Origin: Oscillospiraceae bacterium
GTDB lineage: Bacteria > Bacillota > Clostridia > Oscillospirales > Oscillospiraceae
DNA length: 35,539 nt
Assembly (NCBI GenBank): GCA_020025275.1
Contig: JAHHSI010000023.1
Span: forward strand, 1-35,539
Reading direction: 5' to 3'
This document shows positions 23,158 to 31,206 of the stretch, one piece after another (within the stretch, counting starts at the first letter, position 1; every line of letters begins with the position of its first letter). The notes beneath the pieces are model-generated. The model was not told where the DNA came from and did not search any database. It worked only from the letters and a program-made list of their open reading frames with translations. The translations under genes were made by a program, and so were the position numbers.

Positions 23158-23178
23158 GGGATTCCGCTCAGGAATCCC
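23158..23178 (+). promoter_or_regulatory. Hairpin just upstream of the first glycosyltransferase ribosome binding site
   Basis: GGGATTCC and GGAATCCC pair perfectly around GCTCA, ending 10 bases before GGAGG (23189-23193). It could influence ribosome access or be an antitermination signal. Neither is shown by the sequence. Confidence 0.4.
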
Positions 23179-23200
23179 GATTCTATATGGAGGTAACCGA

Positions 23201-24244
23201 GTGAACGTAGAAACCATTTCCCTTTGCGTGGTAGCACGCAACGAAGAGGAATTTCTCCCTGCCCTGCTCAAGGATTTTTTGGCGCAGACCTTTCCCAAAC
23301 ATCTGACGGAAGTCGTGCTCATTGACAGTATGTCCACAGATTCGACCCGTCGTATCATGGAGCAGTTTGCCCAGGAGCATCAGGCAGAGTATATCGCCGT
23401 CAAGGTCATCGATAATCCCCGGATGATCCAGGCCTACGGTTGGAATACAGCCATTACCAATGCCACGTGTGACATTCTGGTCCGAATCGATGCCCACGCC
23501 CATGTCCCCGCTGATTTTCTGGAAAAGAACAAAAAGCTCCACGACAGCGGCGAGGAGATCACCGGCGGCGTCCGCCCCTGCATCAGCGCCAATACCACAC
23601 GCTGGGGCGATGTTTTGCTGGAGGTTGAAAATTCTCTCTTCGGCAGCAGCTTCAATATCAGCCGCCGTGGTACGCAGCGGCAGTATGTCAAGACGCTGTT
23701 TCATGCGGCCTATCGGCGCAAGCTGTTTGACGAGGTCGGTCTTTTCAACGGGAAGCTGCTGCGTACCGAGGATAACGAGCTCCACTACCGGATGCGTCAG
23801 GCCGGCCATAAGATCTGTTTTGACCCCGATATCATCTCCTATCAGTATGCCCGCAGTACGCTGCGCCGCATGATCCGGCAGAAGTATTCCAACGGCTATT
23901 GGATCGCTCTGACGCTGGGGGTCTGCCCGGGCTGCATTTCTCTGTACCATCTGGTGCCGGCTCTGTTCGTGTGCGCCATTGTGGTCACCACGCTGCTCAG
24001 CCTCTTCGGCTTTCATCTGCTGACGCTTCTGATGTGGGGGGCCTACGGTCTCTTCACCCTCCTTGCAACCATTCTCAGCATCGCACGGGGAAAGGGAAGC
24101 ATCTATAGTCTCCTGATGCCTCTCCTCTTTTTGCTGCTGCATGTGAGCTACGGTGCAGGAACACTGGTGGGCTTGGCGAAAATGCCCTCGTTTGCCCGTG
24201 AAATGAAGAAAGAGCAGCCCTGCGCCGCCCCGGACGACCAATGA
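23201..24244 (+). CDS. Family 2 glycosyltransferase with C-terminal membrane helices (ExoA-like)
   Basis: 347 residues. The N-terminal GT-A domain (about 1-240) has SLCVVARNEEEFLP, LIDSMSTDSTRRI, the nucleotide-sugar/metal region VRIDAHAHVPADFL and the acceptor-site LRTEDNELHYRMRQAG. This pattern is typical of ExoA-like enzymes of exopolysaccharide synthesis. Three or four hydrophobic helices follow (about 243-335), anchoring it at the inner face of the membrane. GTG at 23201 follows GGAGG by 7 bases; the longer open frame from 23150 has no such signal. First gene of the operon, preceded by the ~450-nt leader. It probably adds an early sugar to the lipid-linked repeat unit. Confidence 0.88.
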   Translation: MNVETISLCVVARNEEEFLPALLKDFLAQTFPKHLTEVVLIDSMSTDSTRRIMEQFAQEHQAEYIAVKVIDNPRMIQAYGWNTAITNATCDILVRIDAHAHVPADFLEKNKKLHDSGEEITGGVRPCISANTTRWGDVLLEVENSLFGSSFNISRRGTQRQYVKTLFHAAYRRKLFDEVGLFNGKLLRTEDNELHYRMRQAGHKICFDPDIISYQYARSTLRRMIRQKYSNGYWIALTLGVCPGCISLYHLVPALFVCAIVVTTLLSLFGFHLLTLLMWGAYGLFTLLATILSIARGKGSIYSLLMPLLFLLLHVSYGAGTLVGLAKMPSFAREMKKEQPCAAPDDQ

Positions 24245-24293
24245 GCGTGGAAACCAAGCGGCAGATACCATTAGAAAATAGAGGTTATATATT

Positions 24294-25493
24294 GTGAGTG
24301 GGTTACGAGAAAAGTTTGAGCGAGTTAAATTTCAGGACATTCTGGCAGGGTTCACATTTTTGGCTGCCATTCCGCAGGCCCTGTACCTGCGCAGGAAACG
24401 GCCGGATCTGTGGCTGATCTCCGAGGATCGCAACGAGGCCAGAGATAACGGTTTTTGGCTGTATCGCCATATTCGGACGAATCATCCGGAGCAGGACTGC
24501 GTCTATGCGATCAATAAGGCGTCGCCCGACTATCAGCGGGTGGCTCCTTTGGGAGAGGTTATCCAGTTTGGCAGCTATCGCCACTGGGTCTACTACTTGG
24601 CGGCCCAGAAAAATATCAGTTCCCAAAAGAACGGGAAACCGAATGCTGCGGTATGCTATGTTCTGGAGGTGTACGGCCTGCTGAAAAATAAGCGGGCCTT
24701 CCTGCAGCATGGCGTGATCATCAACGATCTGCCCTGGCTGTATTACGATGCCACCAAAATGAGTCTGTTTGTCTGCGGTGCGAAACAGGAATACGAGTTC
24801 ATCCGCGATACTTTCGGCTATCCGGCAGGGGCAGTGCAGTATCTGGGCCTGACCCGCTTTGACGGTCTGCATGACTTCACCGTGAAAAAGAATCAGATTC
24901 TGGTCATGCCCACATGGCGTGAGTGGATCGCAACACCCACCTCCAAGTCCAAGAAGCTGGATGATATGTCCGCCTTCACCAGTACTGAATATTTCCAGAG
25001 TTGGAACGCTCTGCTCAACAGCGAAAAGATCAGCGCACTGTTGGAACAATACGACATGGAGCTGTTGTTCTATCCCCATCGGAATATGCAGCAATATCTG
25101 GGGGAATTTTCCACAGCCTCTGATCGCATCACAATCGCCGATTGGCGGCAGTATGATGTGCAGGAACTTCTGAAGAACTCCGCCTTTCTGATCACGGATT
25201 ATTCCAGTATCTCCATGGACTTTGCCTATATGCGCAAGCCGATGCTCTACTATCAGTTTGACGAGGAAAAGTTCCGTCAAGGCCAGTACCCGGAGGGCTA
25301 CTTCAGCTACAAGCGGGACGGCTTCGGCCCTTTCTGCGCCACCTTGGAGGACGTCTGCGTGCATTTGGAACATTTCATGGCCAACGGCTTGACCGGCGAA
25401 CCGCTCTACACCCAGCGTGAAGAAGCTTTTTTCCCGCTGTATGACACCAATAATTGTGAGCGCAATTATGAGGCCATCAAAAACATGAATTGA
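24294..25493 (+). CDS. CDP-glycerol glycerophosphotransferase family protein (TagB/TagF-like)
   Basis: 399 residues. The C-terminal half carries the teichoic-acid polymerase fold: FLQHGVIINDLPW, ILVMPTWREW, LLFYPHRNMQQYL, then FLITDYSSISMDFAYMRKPM, with the conserved histidines and DYSS motif. These enzymes transfer glycerol- or ribitol-phosphate from a CDP donor to a glycan. The starting GTG at 24294 follows a GAGG sequence at a rather long spacing. It lies 49 bp after the first glycosyltransferase. A related family member could transfer another polyol phosphate. In this operon it is likely to decorate a glycan repeat rather than build a full teichoic acid, since no other tag genes are present. 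Confidence 0.88.
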   Translation: MSGLREKFERVKFQDILAGFTFLAAIPQALYLRRKRPDLWLISEDRNEARDNGFWLYRHIRTNHPEQDCVYAINKASPDYQRVAPLGEVIQFGSYRHWVYYLAAQKNISSQKNGKPNAAVCYVLEVYGLLKNKRAFLQHGVIINDLPWLYYDATKMSLFVCGAKQEYEFIRDTFGYPAGAVQYLGLTRFDGLHDFTVKKNQILVMPTWREWIATPTSKSKKLDDMSAFTSTEYFQSWNALLNSEKISALLEQYDMELLFYPHRNMQQYLGEFSTASDRITIADWRQYDVQELLKNSAFLITDYSSISMDFAYMRKPMLYYQFDEEKFRQGQYPEGYFSYKRDGFGPFCATLEDVCVHLEHFMANGLTGEPLYTQREEAFFPLYDTNNCERNYEAIKNMN

Positions 25494-25507
25494 AAGGAAT
25501 CCTGTGA

Positions 25508-26890
25508 ATGGCGAAGATTATGAATCATCTTGCAGAGAAGAAAAATCGAATCGTTTTTGCGACAAAGGTTGTGCTCATGGTGTATGCCATGCTGATCTCG
25601 ATCCCGGCCGTACACCACTATTTGTATTTCACCAAAAAGCTGGTCTGCGCCTGGACACTTTTGCTGGCCGCCTATCTGCTTCTCACCGATCGCCCCCACT
25701 ATCGAAAGAAAGAGTATTGGGCCATGGCCCTCTTTTCCCTCTCGTATGGGGTCACGATCCTGCTCCATATCAATACGTATCTCATCAATGAGGTGTTGAT
25801 CTGGGGGTACCTTGTCTCTACATACTTCATGATGACCTACTGTGACAAAGAGCTGTCCTCCGAACAGGTCTACAAGGAGTATCGGACCATGGCCGCTGCC
25901 GTTGTGGTGGTCTCGTTCGTCTTTGCCCTTATCAATCTGGGAATTTATTTTGCCGTCTATCCCGGAACGGCGCATATGAAAACCGGCTCCTTTTTCTATG
26001 GAATTAACGGCGGACAGCTGGGCGGGATCTATAACCCCAATACCGGCGGGTGCATCAGCTATATCTCCATCATTTTTTCCCTGTTCCTGCTGCCGTCGGT
26101 GCGCAAGAGCAAGGCGTTCCTGATCATCAATATGTTTGTACAGCTCTGGTCTTTGAGCTTGGTCCAGAGCCGCGGTACTTGGATCTGCATTCTGGCCTTT
26201 TTCGTCCTGTACTTCCTCTTTGTGTGGGATCGGCCGTCGCTGAAGCGAGGAAAGCGGATCGCCTGTAAGCTGGGATTGATGGTGGCCTGTATTGTTCTGG
26301 TGACCGGTGCTTCCAAGCTCATCCGCACGGGCTCCATCGCCGTGGCCGAGCAGCTGCAGATCAACGAGATCATTGACTCCCATGATAATCACGTGCCGAT
26401 CCCCAGTGAGCGGGATATGCACAATTCCACCAACTCCAACTTTACGACCGGCCGCGCCGAGTTGTGGGCGGTGGGCTTGGAGAAAGTGGCGGAAAGTCCT
26501 GTGTTCGGTATTGGCTACCGCAACATCGACGATGCCATCAAGAGTGAGCTGTCCGCCCATGATTACAATAACTCCGCCGCCGGCGGCCTGCACAACGTCT
26601 ACCTGACGGTGCTCGTTTCCAGTGGCGTGGCAGGCTTTACCTGCTTTGCCGTGCTGATCCTCTTCCTGCTCTGGAAGATCCTGAAGATTTACCGCAGCCG
26701 CACGGCCCCGGTCTACATCAAATATCTGGCCACGTGCCTTCTGGTGTGGCTTGTGGGCGATCTGGTGGAGAGCCGCATCATTCTGTCCCTGAGCTTTATG
26801 AGCGTCTGTTTCTGGATCACGGCCGGCTATATTCTCAACTATTCCGAGGAGTGTGAAAAAATTGATCAGTGTGATCATTCCGGTCTATAA
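25508..26890 (+). CDS. Wzy-type polysaccharide polymerase/O-antigen ligase family
   Basis: Multi-pass membrane protein of 460 residues with about 11 hydrophobic segments. A large outward loop (about 275-360) contains the Wzy_C pattern TTGRAELWAVGLEKVAESPV followed by FGIGYRNI, then HNVYLTVLVSSGVAGF at the start of the next helix, and SRGTW after an earlier helix. Proteins of this type join lipid-linked repeat units outside the membrane. It starts 14 bp after the previous gene and its last 38 bases overlap the next, so the operon is tightly coupled. Together with the flippase at 29779-31203 it defines a Wzx/Wzy-dependent pathway. Confidence 0.87.
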   Translation: MAKIMNHLAEKKNRIVFATKVVLMVYAMLISIPAVHHYLYFTKKLVCAWTLLLAAYLLLTDRPHYRKKEYWAMALFSLSYGVTILLHINTYLINEVLIWGYLVSTYFMMTYCDKELSSEQVYKEYRTMAAAVVVVSFVFALINLGIYFAVYPGTAHMKTGSFFYGINGGQLGGIYNPNTGGCISYISIIFSLFLLPSVRKSKAFLIINMFVQLWSLSLVQSRGTWICILAFFVLYFLFVWDRPSLKRGKRIACKLGLMVACIVLVTGASKLIRTGSIAVAEQLQINEIIDSHDNHVPIPSERDMHNSTNSNFTTGRAELWAVGLEKVAESPVFGIGYRNIDDAIKSELSAHDYNNSAAGGLHNVYLTVLVSSGVAGFTCFAVLILFLLWKILKIYRSRTAPVYIKYLATCLLVWLVGDLVESRIILSLSFMSVCFWITAGYILNYSEECEKIDQCDHSGL

Positions 26891-27842
26891 TTCCGCTGCG
26901 CAGCTGCCACGTTGTATCGACAGTGTCCTGTCCCAGACCTATCCGGATTTTGAGCTGCTTTTGCTGGACGACGGCTCTTCTGACGACAGCTGCCAACTCT
27001 GCCGAACCTACGAGGCGCAGGACCCGCGAATCCGCGCTTTCTCCCATGAAAACAGCGGTGTTTCCGCCACGCGTAACTGGGGCATACAGCTCTCCCGTGG
27101 GGAATATGTGGTGTTCATCGACAGTGATGACTATGTCGAACCCACGATGCTGAAAACACTGTACGATGCCATGCAGGCGGGCCATGCGGATCTGGTGATC
27201 TGCGGACTGGAAGAAAATGACGGTACCGGCAGGCGGCTCAACCTCCCCAGCATCCAGAAAACCATTCCTATCCAGCAGTTGGAGGCCGAATATCCGGATA
27301 TTTTCGAACATTATCTGCTGAATTCTCCTTGCAATAAACTCTATCGAAAAGAGAAGATCCGTGCCTCGTTTTCACAAACACTCTCCATGGGGGAAGATCT
27401 GCTGTTCAATCTGGAGTATCTGCGCCATGTGGAGCGAATCGCCTTTGTCCGAGAGGCACTCTATCACTATGACTGCACCGACAGCGGTCTGGTGCACAAA
27501 AAACGTCCCGATGCGATCGACATTGCCCACCTGCTGTACTGCAAAAGTATGGAGTTCAAAGAGCAGGTGCATCTGGGTGCCTTGGCACAGCGGCACATCA
27601 GCAATATTTTCGTCACGTTCCTCTTCTATGGACTGGCCGAATGCTATGCCACCACGGAGATGAGCACCAAGGAGAAAAAAGCCGTGCTGAAAAAGTGGGC
27701 AGCCGAGCCCCATGTGCAATCCGCACTGCGGGAGGCTCGTCTTCCGCAGAGGAAACAGCGTGTCGCACAGTTTCTGCTGCGGCACCGGCTGTTGATCTCC
27801 ATGCACGCACTCATGTGTCTGTTGGCCCGTGTAAAACGATAA
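26853..27842 (+). CDS. Family 2 glycosyltransferase
   Basis: 329 residues with a complete GT-A domain: LISVIIPVYNSAAQLPRCID, LLDDGSSDDSCQL, SGVSATRNWGIQLSRGEYV and the DxD-type FIDSDDYVEP at about 90-99. The second half (about 200-320) is helical and basic, as in capsule and EPS enzymes. The start is uncertain: GTG at 26853 lies only one or two bases after GAGGAG, while a TTG at 26862 has better spacing. It overlaps the polymerase gene by 38 bases. It is predicted to add a sugar to the repeat unit on the cytoplasmic side. Confidence 0.88.
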   Translation: MKKLISVIIPVYNSAAQLPRCIDSVLSQTYPDFELLLLDDGSSDDSCQLCRTYEAQDPRIRAFSHENSGVSATRNWGIQLSRGEYVVFIDSDDYVEPTMLKTLYDAMQAGHADLVICGLEENDGTGRRLNLPSIQKTIPIQQLEAEYPDIFEHYLLNSPCNKLYRKEKIRASFSQTLSMGEDLLFNLEYLRHVERIAFVREALYHYDCTDSGLVHKKRPDAIDIAHLLYCKSMEFKEQVHLGALAQRHISNIFVTFLFYGLAECYATTEMSTKEKKAVLKKWAAEPHVQSALREARLPQRKQRVAQFLLRHRLLISMHALMCLLARVKR

Positions 27843-27868
27843 TATGCTGATTTATGAGGAGATTTTCT

Positions 27869-28951
27869 GTGAAAAAGATTTTGATTGAAGGCATGAGCAG
27901 TAATTTGGGCGGGATTGAGACCTATGTCCATCTGCTCTATACTGTTTTAAAGGACGACGCTCAGGTGGATTTTATCACTGTAGATTCGCAAATTCCCTTT
28001 GAGGAGGAATTTTTGAACCACGGCTGCCAGATCCACCGGATCACTCCTCGCTCCAAGAATGTCCGCCAATACTGCGCTGATATTGACCGGGTCTTTCAGC
28101 AGGGGCATTATGATGTTTTCTGGTTCAATAAGACCACCCTCAGTTCCATTTACCCGTTGAAAGCCGCCAAAAAGCACGGTGTCGGCCGGGTCATCGTCCA
28201 TAGCCACCAGTCCCGGAATATGGGCAGCTTCTTCACCCTCATCATGCACACGCTCCACCGTTTCCGGGTCTCCCGCTATGCCGACGTGAAGGCCGCCTGC
28301 TCTCAGGAGGCCGCCGTGTGGTTCTTCGGCAAGCATACCGACGACGTGGTCATCTTCCAGAATGCCGTTGATACCGCCCGCTTTGAGCCCTCTCCGGCCA
28401 AGCAGCAGGCGGCCAAGGAGATGCTGGGCGTTGAAAACCGGTTCGTGGTCGGCAATATTGCCCGCTTCAGCCCGGAAAAGAACCACACCTTCCTGATCGA
28501 GGTGTTTGCCGAGATTCTGAAAAAGGCCGATGCCCATCTGCTGCTCTGCGGCGAGGGGCAGACCATGGATGCCATCCGCAGCCTTGTCGCAGAAAAGCAC
28601 ATCACTGAGCATGTCTCCTTTCTGGGTTCACGCAAGGATATGCCCGTGGTCTATCAGGCCATGGACGTGGTGGTGATGCCCTCCCTCTTTGAGGGACTCC
28701 CCTTTTCCTTGGTGGAGGCGCAGGCGGCCGGGATTCCCTGTGTCGTCTCCGATACCGTCAGTCCGGAGTCTCGGCTGACGGACATCATCACCTATATGAG
28801 CCTGCAGGCGGATGCGTCCTTGTGGGCCCAGCAGGTCCTCTCGTTCTGTGACTATCAAAAGTGCAGCAAAAAGGAGCAGCTGCAGGAGAAGGGATTCACC
28901 GTGGAGGCTTTTGCACAAAAAGTCAAGCAAATACTGAAGCAAGAAGGATAA
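27869..28951 (+). CDS. Family 4 glycosyltransferase (GT-B fold)
   Basis: 360 residues. The N-terminal Rossmann domain opens MKKILIEGMSSNLGGIETYV, with the glycine-rich acceptor loop. The C-terminal domain has ARFSPEKNHTFLIEV, LLLCGEG, and the donor-binding SLFEGLPFSLVEAQAAGIPC with the E-x7-E pattern of GT4 enzymes. I chose GTG at 27869 because GAGGAG sits 7 bases upstream; the ATG at 27854 lies within that region. It follows the GT2 gene by 26 bp. It resembles EPS and capsule enzymes, probably retaining in stereochemistry like the family, but the donor sugar cannot be read. Confidence 0.88.
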   Translation: MKKILIEGMSSNLGGIETYVHLLYTVLKDDAQVDFITVDSQIPFEEEFLNHGCQIHRITPRSKNVRQYCADIDRVFQQGHYDVFWFNKTTLSSIYPLKAAKKHGVGRVIVHSHQSRNMGSFFTLIMHTLHRFRVSRYADVKAACSQEAAVWFFGKHTDDVVIFQNAVDTARFEPSPAKQQAAKEMLGVENRFVVGNIARFSPEKNHTFLIEVFAEILKKADAHLLLCGEGQTMDAIRSLVAEKHITEHVSFLGSRKDMPVVYQAMDVVVMPSLFEGLPFSLVEAQAAGIPCVVSDTVSPESRLTDIITYMSLQADASLWAQQVLSFCDYQKCSKKEQLQEKGFTVEAFAQKVKQILKQEG

Positions 28952-28955
28952 AGGT

Positions 28956-29786
28956 ATGTTCAATAAAAAATTACAGGAACGTATCACAGAGATCGACGAG
29001 GTCAAGAAAATTGAGGTCGAGATTCTCGATTATTTTGTCGCATTCTGCGAAAAACATGATCTGACGTATTTTTTGGGATACGGAACACTTTTGGGTGCCG
29101 TTCGGCACAAGGGATTCATTCCCTGGGATGATGACATTGATGTGACCATGCCTCGTCCGGATTATCAGAAACTCCTGACGCTGTGGCCTGCGGAGGATCG
29201 TTATGCGCTGATGGAATGTACCCGCAGCAAGGAGTATGTCTATCCCTTCGCCAAGATCTGCGATAGCAAGACCTATATTCAGGAGAGTAATGTCAGTCTG
29301 GATTATGACATGGGGATCTACATTGATATTTTCCCCGTGGACGCCATCTGCGGCACCAAGGAAGAGTCCAAGCGCTTCCTCCACTCTATGCAGATTCAGG
29401 AGAAATGCCGGATGTATTCCATGATGCCCTGCGAGTATATTCTGAAGCGTGATGCCAAGCGGAACATTTCCAGAAAGCTGATCTGGTCATTCCTCAAGCA
29501 CGTCGGTCCCCACCGTTTTTCCGTGCGTATGAATCGCCAGTCCCAGAAATATGACTATGCCGCCGGCGAGTACGGCGGTGTGCTGTGTACCCGCTTCCCC
29601 GACCGTGAGATCTACCCTCTGTCGCTGCTGGCCGAGACCACCGGTGTGGAATTTGAGGGCAAGCAATACGCAGCTCCGGCCGCCTACGATACGATTCTGA
29701 CTCTTTGCTACGGCGACTATATGCAGCTTCCTCCGGAAGAAGAGCAGGTGCTCAAGCACAATTTCAAGGCGTGGAGATGTGAATAA
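28956..29786 (+). CDS. LicD-family phosphotransferase (first copy)
   Basis: 276 residues. The LicD core is clear: YFLGYGTLLGAVRHKGFIPW followed by DDDID (57-62 is WDDDID), the metal-binding part of a nucleotidyltransferase fold, then the second acidic site in GIYIDIFPVDAI. LicD proteins transfer phosphocholine or related phospho-groups (ribitol phosphate, phosphoethanolamine) from CDP or nucleotide donors to a glycan. It lies 4 bp after the GT4 gene, and its end overlaps the flippase start. No choline uptake or activation genes (licABC) are in the window, so the transferred group is unknown. Confidence 0.9.
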   Translation: MFNKKLQERITEIDEVKKIEVEILDYFVAFCEKHDLTYFLGYGTLLGAVRHKGFIPWDDDIDVTMPRPDYQKLLTLWPAEDRYALMECTRSKEYVYPFAKICDSKTYIQESNVSLDYDMGIYIDIFPVDAICGTKEESKRFLHSMQIQEKCRMYSMMPCEYILKRDAKRNISRKLIWSFLKHVGPHRFSVRMNRQSQKYDYAAGEYGGVLCTRFPDREIYPLSLLAETTGVEFEGKQYAAPAAYDTILTLCYGDYMQLPPEEEQVLKHNFKAWRCE

Positions 29787-31203
29787 AGGATATATGAAAG
29801 ATTTTTGGAAATTTATTAAGTCTTCGGGCATCTTTTTTGTGGGTACGGTGATGACAAAGCTGATCTCTTTTCTGCTCTTGCCGTTATATACCTCGTATAT
29901 CAGCCCCGACGATTACGGAGCCTATGATTTAGGTCTGACCTACATCATGTTTTTCTGCTCCGTTTTGTATTTTGACATCTGGTCCGGAATCATGCGTTTC
30001 ATGTATGATTACACCGGAAACGAGCGGAAAAAGCCCATCAGCAGCGGCATCGGTATTTTCCTTTGTTCGACGCTCATGTATACGATCACCATGCTGGTGA
30101 TCGCACCGCACCTGAATCTGCAATACCCGTTTTTGCTGGGGCTGTACGGCGTTTTGATGAACTGCCAGACACTGGCCGGATATATCGCCCGTGGGTACGA
30201 GAAGAATGTGCTCTATACGGCCGCCGGTATTGTGGGCTCTTTTGTGACGATCCTCTTCAACATCCTCCTGCTGGTGGGGCTGAAAATGGACTACAGCGCC
30301 CTGATCATCGCCAGCTGCGTCGGTTTCCTCGTCAATATCCTCATCATTGTCATCGGGCTGAAAGAACCCCACGTGTTTTCCCTGCGATCCTTTGACTTTC
30401 AGATCTTCAAGGATATGTTCGTGTTCTCCTTGCCGTTGTGTGTCAACTCGGTGGCCTACTGGTTCCTGACCAGTTATAACCGTGTGGTGATCGACGCTGA
30501 GCTCGGTGCTGCCGTCAATGGCTTTTACGCCATCGCCGGACGCTTTGGTTCTATGATCACCCTCTTCACCACCTGTTTCCAGATGGCTTGGCAGGAGCTG
30601 TCGTTCTCGAAAACCGCCCGCAACGACAATCTGGAGGAGTTCTATTCCGTCGCCATCAATAACTTTATCAAGTGTATGGGCGCCGGACTGGCCATCTTGA
30701 TCCCCGTGATCTATATCATCTACCCCTTCATGGTCAACGAGAGCTACGGCGTGGGCAAGGAATTGATCCCGCTCTACCTCTTCGGCACGATTCTCTCCAC
30801 TATCAGCAGCTTCCTTGGAAACGCCTTTACCGCCATCAAGAAGAACAACCTGCTCTTCTGGACCATGGTCATCGGCAGTGTGTCCAACGTGGTCTGCATC
30901 CATCTCCTGATCGGCGTCGTGGGTATGCAGGCCTCCAACATCTCTTTGGCCGTAGGCTTCTTTATGTCCTGTCTGGCACGCGTACTGATTTTCGGAAAGC
31001 ACGTCAAATTGGATCTGGATTATAAGGGGATCGCCATCCTCTTGGGTACCATTGTGCTGGTCTCCATCGCCTACCACAGTGAACTTTTGTGGGCAAATGC
31101 CCTCGCCCTCTGCTTTGCCATGCTGGTCTTCGTGTTTTTATTCCGTGATTTGCTCAAGCAGATTTTCGCCGGATTGAAAACCATCAAGAATAGGAAGTGT
31201 TGA
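29779..31203 (+). CDS. Wzx-type flippase of the polymer operon
   Basis: 474 residues with 12-14 membrane helices. The start SSGIFFVGTVMTKLISFLLL, then PLYTSYISPDDYGAYDLGLT, is the usual opening of MOP-superfamily flippases, which move lipid-linked repeat units across the membrane. It belongs to a different subgroup from the flippase at 7190-8710 and shares little sequence with it beyond the family pattern. GTG at 29779 overlaps the LicD stop; ATG at 29794 is an alternative, but its AAAGGA is very close. The location inside the operon and the presence of a Wzy polymerase make its role firm. Confidence 0.88.
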   Translation: MNKGYMKDFWKFIKSSGIFFVGTVMTKLISFLLLPLYTSYISPDDYGAYDLGLTYIMFFCSVLYFDIWSGIMRFMYDYTGNERKKPISSGIGIFLCSTLMYTITMLVIAPHLNLQYPFLLGLYGVLMNCQTLAGYIARGYEKNVLYTAAGIVGSFVTILFNILLLVGLKMDYSALIIASCVGFLVNILIIVIGLKEPHVFSLRSFDFQIFKDMFVFSLPLCVNSVAYWFLTSYNRVVIDAELGAAVNGFYAIAGRFGSMITLFTTCFQMAWQELSFSKTARNDNLEEFYSVAINNFIKCMGAGLAILIPVIYIIYPFMVNESYGVGKELIPLYLFGTILSTISSFLGNAFTAIKKNNLLFWTMVIGSVSNVVCIHLLIGVVGMQASNISLAVGFFMSCLARVLIFGKHVKLDLDYKGIAILLGTIVLVSIAYHSELLWANALALCFAMLVFVFLFRDLLKQIFAGLKTIKNRKC

Positions 31204-31206
31204 TCT

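Larger units (their letters stand above)
22752..23200 (+). ncRNA. Candidate structured ~450-nt leader or small RNA upstream of the polymer operon
   Basis: No frame here looks like a protein: the open frames are rich in Arg, Pro and Ala and lack ribosome binding sites. Many local stems are visible. CGGAAGCG (22787-22794) with CGCTTCCG (22854-22861) encloses TACCGAT/ATCGGTA (22798-22804, 22824-22830), giving a branched domain. Others are TCCGC/GCGGA around CGCA (22966-22979), GCAGGGG/CCCCTGC around CGGT (22992-23009) and GCCGCA/TGCGGC (23054-23079). Near the end are ATGATGGGG/CCCCATCAT (23125-23145) and GGGATTCC/GGAATCCC (23158-23178). It does not match tmRNA, RNase P, SRP RNA or a riboswitch class known to me. 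GC-rich DNA folds easily, so the existence of a defined RNA remains inference. Confidence 0.4.

Noticed and set aside
22728..23358. Open frames on both strands in the leader region (for example 22728-23204 plus and 22774-23358 minus)
   Set aside because: Arg/Pro/Ala-rich with no start signals; the plus frame begins inside the promoter and the minus frame is antisense to the first glycosyltransferase.
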